Of a DNA stretch of 17,098 bases, positions 6,449-14,281 are shown in pieces. Made by a program: the position numbers and the translations under genes. The DNA lies in NCBI GenBank assembly GCA_020345785.1, contig CP070771.1, forward strand, positions 4,638,272 to 4,655,369, read 5' to 3'. Numbering within the stretch: position 1 is the first letter of the stretch; each line of letters opens with the position of its first letter. The notes under the pieces were generated by a model, which had not been told where the DNA came from, did not search any database, and was given only the letters and a program-made list of their open reading frames with translations. Source of the stretch: Desulfobacterales bacterium. GTDB lineage: Bacteria > Desulfobacterota > Desulfobacteria > Desulfobacterales > JAFDCJ01.

Positions 6449-8287
6449 ATGTACGAAAACTTTTTCGGTTTCAAAGAGAAACCTTTCAAACTGGTCCCGA
6501 ATCCGGATTATCTTTTTCTGAGCAAAAGCCATGAGGAAGCTCTGGCCCATCTGAATTACGCCCTGTCCCAGGGGGACGGTTTCGTGGAGATTACCGGAGA
6601 GGTAGGAACGGGCAAGACCACGCTTTGCCGTGCCTTTCTTGAAAATCTGGATGACGACACCATCGCGGCTTACATTTTCAATCCCACTTTAGGCCCTAAG
6701 CAGCTTATTAAAACCATCTGTGATGAGCTGGCGATTAAATGCGAACCCGATAATACCAAAGAAATAATCGACAGTCTGAATAATTTTCTCATGCGCCAAA
6801 AGACCCTGCGCAAAAAGGTGATTCTGCTCATTGACGAAGCTCAAAATCTGAACAAAAATGTGTTGGAACAGTTACGATTGCTGTCGAACCTGGAAACCAA
6901 TAAAGAAAAGCTGCTGCAGATTATTTTGGTCGGGCAACCGGAACTCAGTGATATCTTGGATTCCCATGAGCTTAGACAGCTCGGCCAGCGAATTACCCTG
7001 AGGTACCGGCTGAGCCCCCTAACCTCCAGGGAAACGGTAGACTATATTCAATATCGCATTAACAAAGCATCTCAGAAATCAGGGATTAAATTTGATCGAC
7101 CTGCTTTTCGGCTGATATATCGATACTCCCGGGGGATTCCGCGCGTCATAAACATTGCATGTGATCGGGTGCTGTTGACGGCCTTCGGCCTCAGCAAGCA
7201 TAAAATAACCGGCGGCATCGCACGGGACGCCATCAACGAGTTGAAAAGCCGGGGTGCTGCCCGACGGTATCCACATGTTGACTGGAGAAAAGTCTTCATC
7301 ATTGGCGCAACAGCGGGTGTCGTGTTGGTTGCAGCCGTTTTCCACCAGCCGCTGATTCACGGCATCGGCTCATTTTTTAAATCTACACCCGCCCAGAATC
7401 TAACTGCATCAATTCCCGAGGTTCCCGAGCCTCCCCCTGGCGCAGATTCCGTTTCAAGCGTCTCGGAAAACCGGGATTTAAGCCCGGACCCCGACACCGC
7501 TTCGATGGCAGCCTTGGATTCCGATCTGAGCGCTGCGCAGGACAGCGAGCCGGATGATTTTGCTCAGGCAGCATCGAAAGAGTCGCCTGCCCGGCAGGAA
7601 GTAAGGGATGATGAAGTGATTCCCTCTGAAAAAGATGCAATAAGATTGCCGGATTTTCTGACGGCCATGGACATTCGATCCTCCCGTTTCAATGCCCTTA
7701 AGTACGCGATGGAATTGTGGCAGACCCCTATTGAAGATCAGCCCTATTTGAACAGTCTGGACGATGATCAGGCATTTTTTCGGCTGGCGACCAAACCCAA
7801 GGGATTTTCCATCCATCGGATCGAAACCGACCTTGATCTGCTGAAGCGCCTGAATTTGCCCGCGATTCTTGAGTTTTATCCGACAGGCAGCGAAGAGCCC
7901 GGGTATTTGACCCTGAGCCAAATAGAAGGTGATTTATTTGTCTTCGGCAGCCCCACCAGCAATGAACCGGTCGTGTCGGACTCAGATGAGGTCAATTTGT
8001 ACTGGTCTGGAATCGCCTACGTGCCATGGAAAAATTATCTGTCCATCTGGGGCATCATACCGCGACATTCAAACAAGGATTCCATCATCACCCTCAAGCT
8101 GCTATTGCACGAACTGGGCTTTGGTGATGTCGCATTAAATGATGAATACGATGACCCGACCCGCCGGGCAATTGAAGAAATTCAGGCGAAATACGGTATG
8201 CCCGTTGATGGTTTCGTGGGTCCGCTGACCAAAATAATACTGTATCAGGAAAAGAATTCTTTTGAGATGCCGCACCTGACCCGCTAA
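6449..8287 (+). CDS. gspA: GspA/ExeA-type ATPase with peptidoglycan-binding tail
   Basis: A 612-residue inner-membrane protein. Residues 1-270 are an AAA-type ATPase of the ExeA group: start MYENFFGFKEKPF, Walker A GEVGTGKTT (50-58), Walker B VILLIDEAQNL (124-134), and LVGQPELSDIL and RGIPRVINIACDR further on. A single hydrophobic segment (about 282-298) follows, then a Pro/Ser/Asp/Glu-rich linker (about 315-395), a globular region with repeated tryptophans, and a C-terminal PG_binding_1-like domain from about 546 (LLLHELGF..., DPTRRAIEEIQAKYG, VDGFVGPLTK). In Aeromonas, ExeA works with ExeB to remodel or bind peptidoglycan so that the type II secretin can be assembled. The cytoplasmic ATPase and periplasmic tail seen here fit that. 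gspB follows 147 bp downstream. An AGAGG site lies ten bases before the ATG. The candidate promoter is at 6189-6217. Confidence 0.92.
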   Translation: MYENFFGFKEKPFKLVPNPDYLFLSKSHEEALAHLNYALSQGDGFVEITGEVGTGKTTLCRAFLENLDDDTIAAYIFNPTLGPKQLIKTICDELAIKCEPDNTKEIIDSLNNFLMRQKTLRKKVILLIDEAQNLNKNVLEQLRLLSNLETNKEKLLQIILVGQPELSDILDSHELRQLGQRITLRYRLSPLTSRETVDYIQYRINKASQKSGIKFDRPAFRLIYRYSRGIPRVINIACDRVLLTAFGLSKHKITGGIARDAINELKSRGAARRYPHVDWRKVFIIGATAGVVLVAAVFHQPLIHGIGSFFKSTPAQNLTASIPEVPEPPPGADSVSSVSENRDLSPDPDTASMAALDSDLSAAQDSEPDDFAQAASKESPARQEVRDDEVIPSEKDAIRLPDFLTAMDIRSSRFNALKYAMELWQTPIEDQPYLNSLDDDQAFFRLATKPKGFSIHRIETDLDLLKRLNLPAILEFYPTGSEEPGYLTLSQIEGDLFVFGSPTSNEPVVSDSDEVNLYWSGIAYVPWKNYLSIWGIIPRHSNKDSIITLKLLLHELGFGDVALNDEYDDPTRRAIEEIQAKYGMPVDGFVGPLTKIILYQEKNSFEMPHLTR

Positions 8288-8434
8288 TTACTCCGCCCTG
8301 AAAAATAGCGCTATCAGGTTTGGATAAAACATAGTCGCCCAGCTGAAACCGATTAGAGTTTTCAATGTTGTCCGGGCGGATTAATTAGCCGGGCCTGTCG
8401 CGACAACCCGAAACCGCCTTAAAGGATAATAAAA

Positions 8435-9298
8435 TTGAGCTCCATTCTAAAAGCTTTGAAGAAAATAGAGGAGGAATCACCGCCTCCGGCAACTTTTCCA
8501 TCACTGCCGAGACCCATTGATTCAAAACAGGCCCTCAATTCAAAAACCATAGAAAGAAGGCGCTTTCGCAGAACAGTCATTTTTGTAATTCTCCTGTTGG
8601 TAGTGGTTGTTGCAGCATTCATTCTTTACAACCAACGCAGGATAATTATCGCAAAAATATTACCCTCCGCAACCACGGACGATAGGACCAGCCGTGAGGC
8701 AGATTCCTCCGGAAAGAATACGGTATATCGGGCCAAAATCCGTGCTGCATCTGAAAAATCCGTCCGGCTGCCATCAGAGGAAAACCGGAAGCTGAAAAAC
8801 CAAACGAAATCGGCGGCAACGGACAGCAGTGCTAAAAAATTTCAGACCAATAAACCATCTTTTACGTCGGCAGCCGCCGCCAACCAGCGTGAACCAAAAT
8901 CAATCACTCTCAGACCGCGGGCACAGTCGGAGCTTAACGCAACAGCCATAAATCCGCTGAAAAAGCCCGCATCACTGCCGGGCGCAGCACCTATTGAAAA
9001 ATCGGTTGCCCAAAAAAAGGCCAAAGCCCCCAATGAGCCCACCGCGGCAACGGCTAAAAATCCGACCGGCAAACGGTCGTCGAAGGTCAGCTACGATCGG
9101 ATCGAAGATTCCAAATTGAAGCTTCAGGCACTGGCGTGGTCTGAAGATGATGTGCGACGGATGGCCGTGATCAACGGCCAGATTGTGCGGGAAGGACAAT
9201 CGGTGGACGGGTACCAGGTCGTTCAGATCCACGAAGAATACGTGGTGGTTAATAACGGCGGGAAATCATGGCGTCTCGAATTCGGGCTGCAACAGTAA
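8435..9298 (+). CDS. gspB: GspB-like general secretion pathway protein B
   Basis: A 287-residue bitopic inner-membrane protein. The N-terminal MSSILKALKKIEEE is typical of GspB and is followed by a short Pro-rich stretch, a basic patch (RRRFRR, 41-46) and one membrane segment (about 47-66). A long Lys/Ser/Ala/Pro-rich periplasmic linker (about 75-225) leads to a conserved C-terminal GspB domain (about 227-287), recognisable from LQALAWSEDDVRRMAVING, IVREGQSVDGYQVVQI and WRLEFG. The partner is GspA, encoded just upstream. Together they are expected to anchor or help place the type II secretin. The start is TTG at 8435, supported by an AAAGGA ribosome site nine bases upstream and by the match of the N-terminus to the family. 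No other gsp gene is present in the window. Confidence 0.9.
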   Translation: MSSILKALKKIEEESPPPATFPSLPRPIDSKQALNSKTIERRRFRRTVIFVILLLVVVVAAFILYNQRRIIIAKILPSATTDDRTSREADSSGKNTVYRAKIRAASEKSVRLPSEENRKLKNQTKSAATDSSAKKFQTNKPSFTSAAAANQREPKSITLRPRAQSELNATAINPLKKPASLPGAAPIEKSVAQKKAKAPNEPTAATAKNPTGKRSSKVSYDRIEDSKLKLQALAWSEDDVRRMAVINGQIVREGQSVDGYQVVQIHEEYVVVNNGGKSWRLEFGLQQ

Positions 9299-9379
9299 TC
9301 AGCGACCACCGGCAGAGCCGGAGGTATGAGGAAGGCTTTCTGGAAAGGGCCGGAAACCCTTACTGCCGGCGGCCGCTGA
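9299..9379. repeat. Long stem-loop directly after gspB
   Basis: TCAGCGACCACCGGCAG (9299-9315) pairs with CTGCCGGCGGCCGCTGA (9363-9379), 15 of 17 positions, starting on the base after the gspB stop codon. A T-rich stretch (TTTATATTTC) follows the right arm. It could stabilise the 3' end or act as a weak terminator, but the 47-base loop and broken T-run are not those of a standard Rho-independent terminator. Confidence 0.5.
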
Positions 9380-9816
9380 TTTATATTTCGCTAAAAACTC
9401 GAGATCGAAGAACCGTTTGAACACGATTGAAAAAGGCTTCGTCCCCCCTTGCCTCCAGAAGCGTTTTTTTACATAGCCAACTTTCCTTTAAAAACAATAA
9501 ATTTCAAATAGTTATAAACCTCTCTGGATCGTTTTCGGCCCTGATCGACATTGACACTGGAGCCGTTTTTTTTTATAATTTTTTATTAAACCTCGAGGAC
9601 GTTGATATTTGGATTACCGGATGGACAAATAAAGAATCGGACCGGGTCGTCTGGGAAATGGGGATTCGGTTTTTTTTTGTCCAACCATCGTTCGGCGAAT
9701 CCTCCTAACCCGCACCAGCCGCTCGCAGCGCAGCGAAAGTCGCGGCATGGGCGGGGAATTAAAAGATATTTTCAATACGCTGTATAAATTCCAAAACATT
9801 AGATTTAGACTCTAAA
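9380..9816. other. Non-coding gap between gspB and the CHASE2 kinase
   Basis: No convincing gene. Open frames here are short and lack ribosome sites. The stretch has several long T-runs (near 9565-9590 and 9670-9678) and an imperfect inverted repeat: TGGACAAA (9622-9629) with TTTGTCCA (9676-9683), and GAATC (9634-9638) with GATTC (9663-9667). No promoter close to consensus was found immediately ahead of the kinase ATG. It may be decayed sequence. Confidence 0.4.
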
Positions 9817-12345
9817 ATGGTGCGTCGAAAACTGTCCTTTTCAACTCTTGTAGTGGTTGCCATAACTGTTGCGGCGATTGCAGGCAATATCCTATTTGAT
9901 GTGGATTTGCTGCAACCTATGGAGTACAAGGTGTACGATTGGATGACCCGCTTACGCCAGCGCCAAGAAGCCAACCAGGTTATTGTTTTGGCGATAGATG
10001 ATCAAAGCATCCAACAATTCGGCAGCTGGCCCTGGCCCCGCTCGCACATCGCGGAAATGGTTCGTATACTTTCAGGCAGTGGCGCCCACACCATGGGCCT
10101 TTCGCTTTTGTACCCCAGCCCCGAATTAAATCCCGGTCTGCGCGAAATTGAAAACATTAAGGAAACATTAAACGATAGACGATCCAAGGCCGATCGCAAA
10201 TCATTGAGCATCATCAACGGTATGCTGGCGGAAGCCGAAGAAAGGTTAAACCATGATAATCAGCTCATATCAGCCGTACGCGCCGCGCGTAATGTAGTCC
10301 TGCCGCTGCGCTTTACCCTCGGCGGTTTGGAGGATTACAAATCTGAGCAGCTATCGGACTGGTTGAAATTGAATTCCATTGAATTAAAAAATACTGCGGA
10401 TACCCAGAATACCCTGCCTGCGGACGCCGGTGGTCTACGTGGTATTTTTAATAATCACAGGATAGTCGCCAGCCGCATTATCGAACCTTTCCATGACCTG
10501 TCCACCAAATCCGGGGCCCTGGGACATACCAACCTGATTTGCGACGAAGACGGTATCGTTCGCAATATACCCCTGTTGATTTCCTACCAGGACAGAGACT
10601 TCGCATCTTTTGCTTTTCAGGTAGCCAGGAAATATTCGGGCGGCCGTTTAAGTGAGACAAAGGTCGAGCCGACCAAACTCATTTTAAGACATCTGCAAAT
10701 CCCCACTGAGAAAAACCACCGCATGTTGATCGATTACCGAGGTCAAAAATCCAACATAAAACAGATATCATTTGCGGATGTCATCAACGGCAAAATTAAT
10801 TTGGATGAATTCCGCAGAAAAGTCGTCCTGTTAGGGGTTACAGCCGAAGGGGTGTCGCAACGCTACAACACGCCCGTCCAATCCGACGTCTCCGGTCTGA
10901 CAATCGAAGCCAATGCAGTGGAAAATATCATCAACGGCAAACATATCTCACGTCCTACCTGGGTCTTTTTGCTGGAGATTCTGGCATTATTGTATTTCAG
11001 TTTTTTTCTATTATTCGTCATACCAAAAGTGGCTCCCCGGATCGGGATGCTGATTTTAGGGATTTTTTTGTTGACCTGGATTGGCGCCAGCATAATTTTG
11101 TTTGTCACCAACGGCACCTGGTTGAAAGTTCTCGCACCTGTCTTTCTGACGATTATTGGTTTTGCCCTGACCAGCCGCCAGCGCAACATTTCCGAAAAAC
11201 AGGATGAAAATGTGGAACTCAACAAGAGCCTGGGATTGGCTTTACAAGGACAGGGCATGCTGGACATGGCCTTTGAGAAATTCTTAAAGTGTCCGATTGA
11301 AGATAAAGCCGTGCAGAACCTGTTGTACAACCTCGGCTTGGATTTTGAACGCAAGCGAATGACCAACAAGGCGCTCTCCGTCTATCGCCACATTTTAAAA
11401 GCCGGTTCCTTCAAGGATGTCAAGGAGCGCATAACGAAGCTCATTTCGCTGGAAAATACGCTGGCGATGTCCGCCGCGGGCGCTAAAAAAGAAACCACGT
11501 TATTGGTGCAAAACGGGGCCACCAAGCCCACCCTGGGTAGATATGAGATTTTGCAGGAACTGGGACAGGGAGCCATGGGCACGGTTTACCTTGGCAAGGA
11601 TCCGAGCATCAATCGCGAGGTCGCCATCAAAACCATCAACTATGCAGACATCGCCGTCGATGAATTAAGCGATGTCAAAGCGCGATTTTTCCGGGAAGCT
11701 GAAGCCGCCGGCAAGCTTTCTCACCCAAACATTGTCACAATCTACGATATGGGTGAGGATCACGACATGGCCTATATTGCGATGGAACTGCTCAAAGGCA
11801 AAGATCTGACCCACTATTCTCAAAAGGCGAATCTGCTGCCGTTAAAAAGAGTTCTTAAAATAATCGGTGCGGTGGCCGAGGCCCTGGGATATGCTCACAG
11901 CCAGATGGTGGTGCACCGCGACATCAAACCGGCGAATATCATTTTGCTGGATGACGATCTGATCAAAGTCGCCGATTTCGGCATCGCACGGGTCATGTCT
12001 TCATCCAAGACCCAGACAGGAGTCATATTCGGCACTCCCAACTATATGTCCCCGGAACAGATTGCCGGCAAAAAAGTGGATGGACGATCCGATCTTTTTT
12101 CGCTTGGGGTGGTCTTTTACGAACTACTCACCGGTGATAAACCGTTTAAGGGGGATAGCATGACGGCCCTGCTGTATGCCGTGTCCAATACAGAGTATGT
12201 ACCGCTGTCTGAAACCGCTCCCAAAACGCCTGCCTGCTGTGTCGAAATTGTTGAGCGGCTGCTTGCCAAAGGCGTCTCCAAACGCTACCAGGCTGCTTCT
12301 CAAGTTATCAAAGACGTCCAGGCGTGCCTCGAAACAGTGAGTTAA
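9817..12345 (+). CDS. CHASE2-domain transmembrane Ser/Thr protein kinase
   Basis: An 842-residue membrane-bound receptor kinase. The order is: an N-terminal membrane segment (about 10-28); a periplasmic CHASE2 sensor (about 30-375, with VIVLAIDDQSIQQFGSWPWPR, GALGHTNL, DEDGIVRNIPL and VVLLGVTAEGVSQRYNTPV); three membrane helices (about 382-402, 409-430, 436-452); a helical TPR-like linker (about 466-545, ALQGQGMLDMAFEKFLK and NLLYNLGLDFERK); and a PknB-type kinase domain (about 576-838). The catalytic residues look intact: Gly-loop LGQGAMGTV (582-590), K605 in VAIK, E627, HRDIKPAN (700-707), DFG (720-722) and SPEQ (745-748). The CHASE2 ligand is unknown. The next gene encodes an FHA phosphothreonine-binding protein, so a kinase-reader pair is plausible. 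The ATG at 9817 has no clear ribosome site. Confidence 0.95.
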   Translation: MVRRKLSFSTLVVVAITVAAIAGNILFDVDLLQPMEYKVYDWMTRLRQRQEANQVIVLAIDDQSIQQFGSWPWPRSHIAEMVRILSGSGAHTMGLSLLYPSPELNPGLREIENIKETLNDRRSKADRKSLSIINGMLAEAEERLNHDNQLISAVRAARNVVLPLRFTLGGLEDYKSEQLSDWLKLNSIELKNTADTQNTLPADAGGLRGIFNNHRIVASRIIEPFHDLSTKSGALGHTNLICDEDGIVRNIPLLISYQDRDFASFAFQVARKYSGGRLSETKVEPTKLILRHLQIPTEKNHRMLIDYRGQKSNIKQISFADVINGKINLDEFRRKVVLLGVTAEGVSQRYNTPVQSDVSGLTIEANAVENIINGKHISRPTWVFLLEILALLYFSFFLLFVIPKVAPRIGMLILGIFLLTWIGASIILFVTNGTWLKVLAPVFLTIIGFALTSRQRNISEKQDENVELNKSLGLALQGQGMLDMAFEKFLKCPIEDKAVQNLLYNLGLDFERKRMTNKALSVYRHILKAGSFKDVKERITKLISLENTLAMSAAGAKKETTLLVQNGATKPTLGRYEILQELGQGAMGTVYLGKDPSINREVAIKTINYADIAVDELSDVKARFFREAEAAGKLSHPNIVTIYDMGEDHDMAYIAMELLKGKDLTHYSQKANLLPLKRVLKIIGAVAEALGYAHSQMVVHRDIKPANIILLDDDLIKVADFGIARVMSSSKTQTGVIFGTPNYMSPEQIAGKKVDGRSDLFSLGVVFYELLTGDKPFKGDSMTALLYAVSNTEYVPLSETAPKTPACCVEIVERLLAKGVSKRYQAASQVIKDVQACLETVS

Positions 12346-12395
12346 AAAAGAGGTAAAGATCTTGGCAATACATACCGATAGTAATTACCAAAGCC

Positions 12396-12451
12396 GACCT
12401 GTCATACAGGTCTATGGGCAACGATTGTCCCTGCCGAGCAGGATACTCCAA
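12396..12451. other. Run of three short hairpins after the kinase gene
   Basis: Three successive compact hairpins: GACCTGT-CAT-ACAGGTC (12396-12412, perfect 7-bp stem), GGGCAA...TTGTCCC (about 12416-12431, one bulge), and CCTGC-CGA-GCAGG (about 12430-12442). There is no T-tract, so this is not a classical terminator. It could belong to a small RNA or a decayed repeat. The remainder of 12346-12505 shows nothing else. Confidence 0.35.
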
Positions 12452-12505
12452 ATTATCCCTTGATGGGCGTTAGACTCACTATATATTTGATTTTAATCGA
12501 TAATA

Positions 12506-12663
12506 GTCAACGGCCATCCCGTAAAAAGCAGGGGGTGGCTTGAATTATCCCGCCTACAGGCAGGGAAAGGCTAAAGGACGTCGGTACTTTTAGCGTTGAA
12601 CTTTCAATCCCGCCCAGGCGGGATGCGGAGTCCCGCCAACGGCGGGTTTTGTCTGGCAAGAAT
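12506..12663 (+). repeat. Multi-hairpin element, copy A (upstream of FHA gene)
   Basis: Aligns with 13413-13682. Shared blocks in order are GTCAA, a C-run/G-run hairpin (CCATCCC...GGGGGTGG), TTGAATTATCCCGCC, a CAGGC-G-GG closing arm, AAAGGACGTC.GTAC, TTTAGCGTTGAACTT, GCGGAGTCCCGCC...GGCGGG followed by TTTTGT, and GGCAAGAAT. Most conserved pieces are GC-rich hairpins of the CCCGCC/GGCGGG type. It ends about 40 bases before the FHA start, so transcripts reaching that gene carry it. The last hairpin plus TTTT (about 12641-12651) has the look of a terminator. Confidence 0.7.
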
Positions 12664-12704
12664 CAATGAACAAATTGTTAAATTTTTTATAAATGGAGGG
12701 AGCC

Positions 12705-13046
12705 ATGCTCAAAATTTTAGTGAAATTAAAAGACAAGGAGCTCAAAACCCTGGAAACAGATAAAACGGAAATTACCATTGGGCGTAGTGAAAGCAGTGAT
12801 ATTCAGATCAATAACCTGGGGGCTTCGAAAAAGCACGCCAGGATTTTCCACCTCAACGGGGATTATATTCTTGAGGATCTAAAAAGCACCAACGGCACCC
12901 TCCTGAATAACAAAGGCATTATCACCGCTAAGTTAACCGGCAATGATATAGTAACTATTGGTAAACATCAGCTTTTTATAACCATAGAGGATGGCAGAGA
13001 TGCCACCAGAGGCTTTGCAGAGGCGACCATTAAAATCAAACGTTAA
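12705..13046 (+). CDS. Single-domain FHA protein
   Basis: A 113-residue cytoplasmic protein made almost wholly of one forkhead-associated domain, which binds phosphothreonine peptides. The canonical residues are present: G26-R27 in ITIGRSESSDIQI, S41 and H44 in ASKKHARI, and N63-G64 in LKSTNGTLLNN. A short tail (GFAEATIKIKR) follows. An ATG at 12693 is in frame but overlaps the GGAGG ribosome site (12695-12699). The ATG at 12705, five bases after that site, is the better start. The kinase gene upstream is its most likely functional partner, though 359 bp and the copy A element separate them. Its true binding partner is not shown by the sequence. Confidence 0.92.
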   Translation: MLKILVKLKDKELKTLETDKTEITIGRSESSDIQINNLGASKKHARIFHLNGDYILEDLKSTNGTLLNNKGIITAKLTGNDIVTIGKHQLFITIEDGRDATRGFAEATIKIKR

Positions 13047-13412
13047 GCTGAAGTGGCAATCCGAGTAATTCATCCGTACTGCAAAATTACATAATCACGG
13101 TTGAAAACTTTTATGTGAATACTGGAGATGGGTGTTAAATCGAAGCTCCGACGGATTAATTAATGCTGCGCATATTTTTATATTTTAGTTCTTAATCCAT
13201 TCAACCCAACTAAAGGAAATATACTAGCAATCCTTCCTTTATTCCTCAAGGATCTATTTTCAATCAGATAACGGCCGCGGACGGGCATGTGCATGCGTTC
13301 GACGGCACTAGCCTGATACCCAGTAACGACTGTGATCGATTCCCATAAAACTAGCAGTGAACTCCATTTATTTTTATCCTTCTCATTTTAAAAAAATCTG
13401 ATAAACAAGCGA
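13047..13412. other. Intergenic gap after the FHA gene
   Basis: No gene, RNA or promoter is supported. The stretch is A/T-rich with one G/C-rich patch near 13270-13310 that contains the short palindrome GCATGTGCATGC. It may contain decayed sequence. Confidence 0.4.
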
Positions 13413-13682
13413 GTCAAAGACCACCCCCTACAAAGCACGGTATGGTTTGAATTATCCCGCCAACAGGCGGGGAACGGCAAAAGGACGTCAGTACGTTTAG
13501 CGTTGAACTTGTCCGCCTCCGATAGCGCCATATGTCATTTTAAAAATACCATATGTCGCTATCAGCACTTGTGCCATATGTCACATGTTGTAGTATTTTG
13601 TAACATATGCCATATGGCCCAATTAAAGGCGGACTCGGCGGGGTGCGGAGTCCCGCCGAGGCGGGATTTGTATGGCAAGAAT
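13413..13682 (+). repeat. Multi-hairpin element, copy B (interrupted)
   Basis: Second copy of the element at 12506-12663. Its blocks GTCAA, CCACCCCCTA..., TTGAATTATCCCGCCAACAGG, AAAGGACGTCAGTACG, TTTAGCGTTGAACTT, GTGCGGAGTCCCGCC..GGCGGGATTTGT and GGCAAGAATT line up with copy A. It is about 110 bp longer because the region corresponding to one short CCCGCC/GGCGGG hairpin of copy A carries extra DNA (13511-13634). Its right end lies about 24 bases before the promoter of the next gene. Confidence 0.7.
13511..13634. repeat. 124-bp nested-hairpin insert with repeated CATATG
   Basis: It is bounded by a perfect inverted repeat, GTCCGCCT (13511-13518) and AGGCGGAC (13627-13634). Inside are two hairpins. 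The first pairs GATAGCGCCATATG (13521-13534) with CATATGTCGCTATC (13550-13563), with one mismatch. The second pairs 13573-13590 (GCCATATGTCACATGTTG) with 13601-13618 (TAACATATGCCATATGGC), 15 of 18 positions. The CATATG hexamer occurs five times, three of them as CCATATGTC. It is absent from copy A of the host repeat. Confidence 0.7.
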
Positions 13683-13705
13683 TACAGCTCTTGAACAATA
13701 TTCAC

Positions 13706-13734
13706 TTGATTTACTAGAAAAACTTACGTATAAT
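13706..13734 (+). promoter_or_regulatory. Sigma-70-type promoter for 13769-14281
   Basis: TTGATT (13706-13711) and a perfect TATAAT (13729-13734) are separated by 17 bases. The expected start is about 13741, giving a leader of about 28 bases that includes AAGGAG (13754-13759). It is the best promoter in the window. Confidence 0.7.
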
Positions 13735-13768
13735 TAAGTATATGCTAGTAAATAAGGAGACTTTCCTC

Positions 13769-14281
13769 ATGAAAATGTACTCGATTGAAATCGATGAGAA
13801 AATCTGGCATTTTCTGCAACAATATGCCGAACCGTTTGTGGACACACCCAATACGGTGCTGAACCGGATTTTGTTCGGAGCGGAGGGCAAAAAAGAGGAG
13901 ACGTCAACCCTGTATACAATTCCGTCGGTCGACATAGAAGGGTTGCCCAAATCCCTCTCACAGATTCTAGAAGTGGTCTATGAGATGGAAGTCAACGGCT
14001 ACAGCCGCATCCAGGCCACCAATCGCGTGGCAAAAAAGCGCGGCACGGCCCCGCAAACCATTACCGATAAGTATTGCCGCCAGCTGGGTAAAAGAGCCCA
14101 CGAGATCGACGAACTTTTGGCGGAACCGGGTTATACTAGTTTTAAGGAGCTTCTGACAAGCAAATTCGCCGGCCATAGCAGTGTCATTGACATGTATTTT
14201 GACAGCATGATGTCGGATGCCGACGATGCGGAATTTCTCGCACCGCAAATTCAGGATATCGAACTGGTATCGGATGACTGA
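13769..14281 (+). CDS. Probable DNA-binding protein, RHH-like N-terminus plus helical domain
   Basis: A 170-residue protein. Residues 1-36 (MYSIEIDEKIWHFLQQYAE, then TPNTVLNRILFG) look like a ribbon-helix-helix or SeqA N-terminal-type segment: one short beta strand with alternating residues, then two helices. Residues 58-142 form a second, helical region: LPKSLSQILEVVYEMEVNGYSRIQATNRVAKKRG, then TITDKYCRQLGK and FKELLTSKFAGH. This has a helix-turn-helix look, and I associate similar arrangements with regulators and restriction-type proteins, but I cannot name the family. The C-terminus is acidic. An upstream in-frame ATG at 13742 has no ribosome site. The ATG at 13769 has AAGGAG nine bases upstream and is preferred. 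It stands alone, behind its own promoter and the CATATG insert, so autoregulation is possible but not shown. Confidence 0.75.
   Translation: MKMYSIEIDEKIWHFLQQYAEPFVDTPNTVLNRILFGAEGKKEETSTLYTIPSVDIEGLPKSLSQILEVVYEMEVNGYSRIQATNRVAKKRGTAPQTITDKYCRQLGKRAHEIDELLAEPGYTSFKELLTSKFAGHSSVIDMYFDSMMSDADDAEFLAPQIQDIELVSDD

Noticed and set aside
9427..9708. Open frame of 93 codons between gspB and the kinase
   Set aside because: No ribosome site, a long T-run encodes most of its hydrophobic part, and the composition is unlike a gene.
12506..12663. Copy A considered as a GEMM (cyclic-di-GMP) riboswitch
   Set aside because: The conserved GEMM core words are not found; only the general presence of hairpins in a leader matches.
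13527..13618. CATATG repeats considered as a CRISPR array or replication iterons
   Set aside because: Units are only about 9 bases, spacings are irregular, and the repeats pair into hairpins; no cas or replication initiator gene is nearby.
13503..13694. Open frame of 63 codons in copy B
   Set aside because: It lies entirely within the repeat and the CATATG insert; its Cys/His-rich look comes from the repeated CATATGTCA words read in frame.
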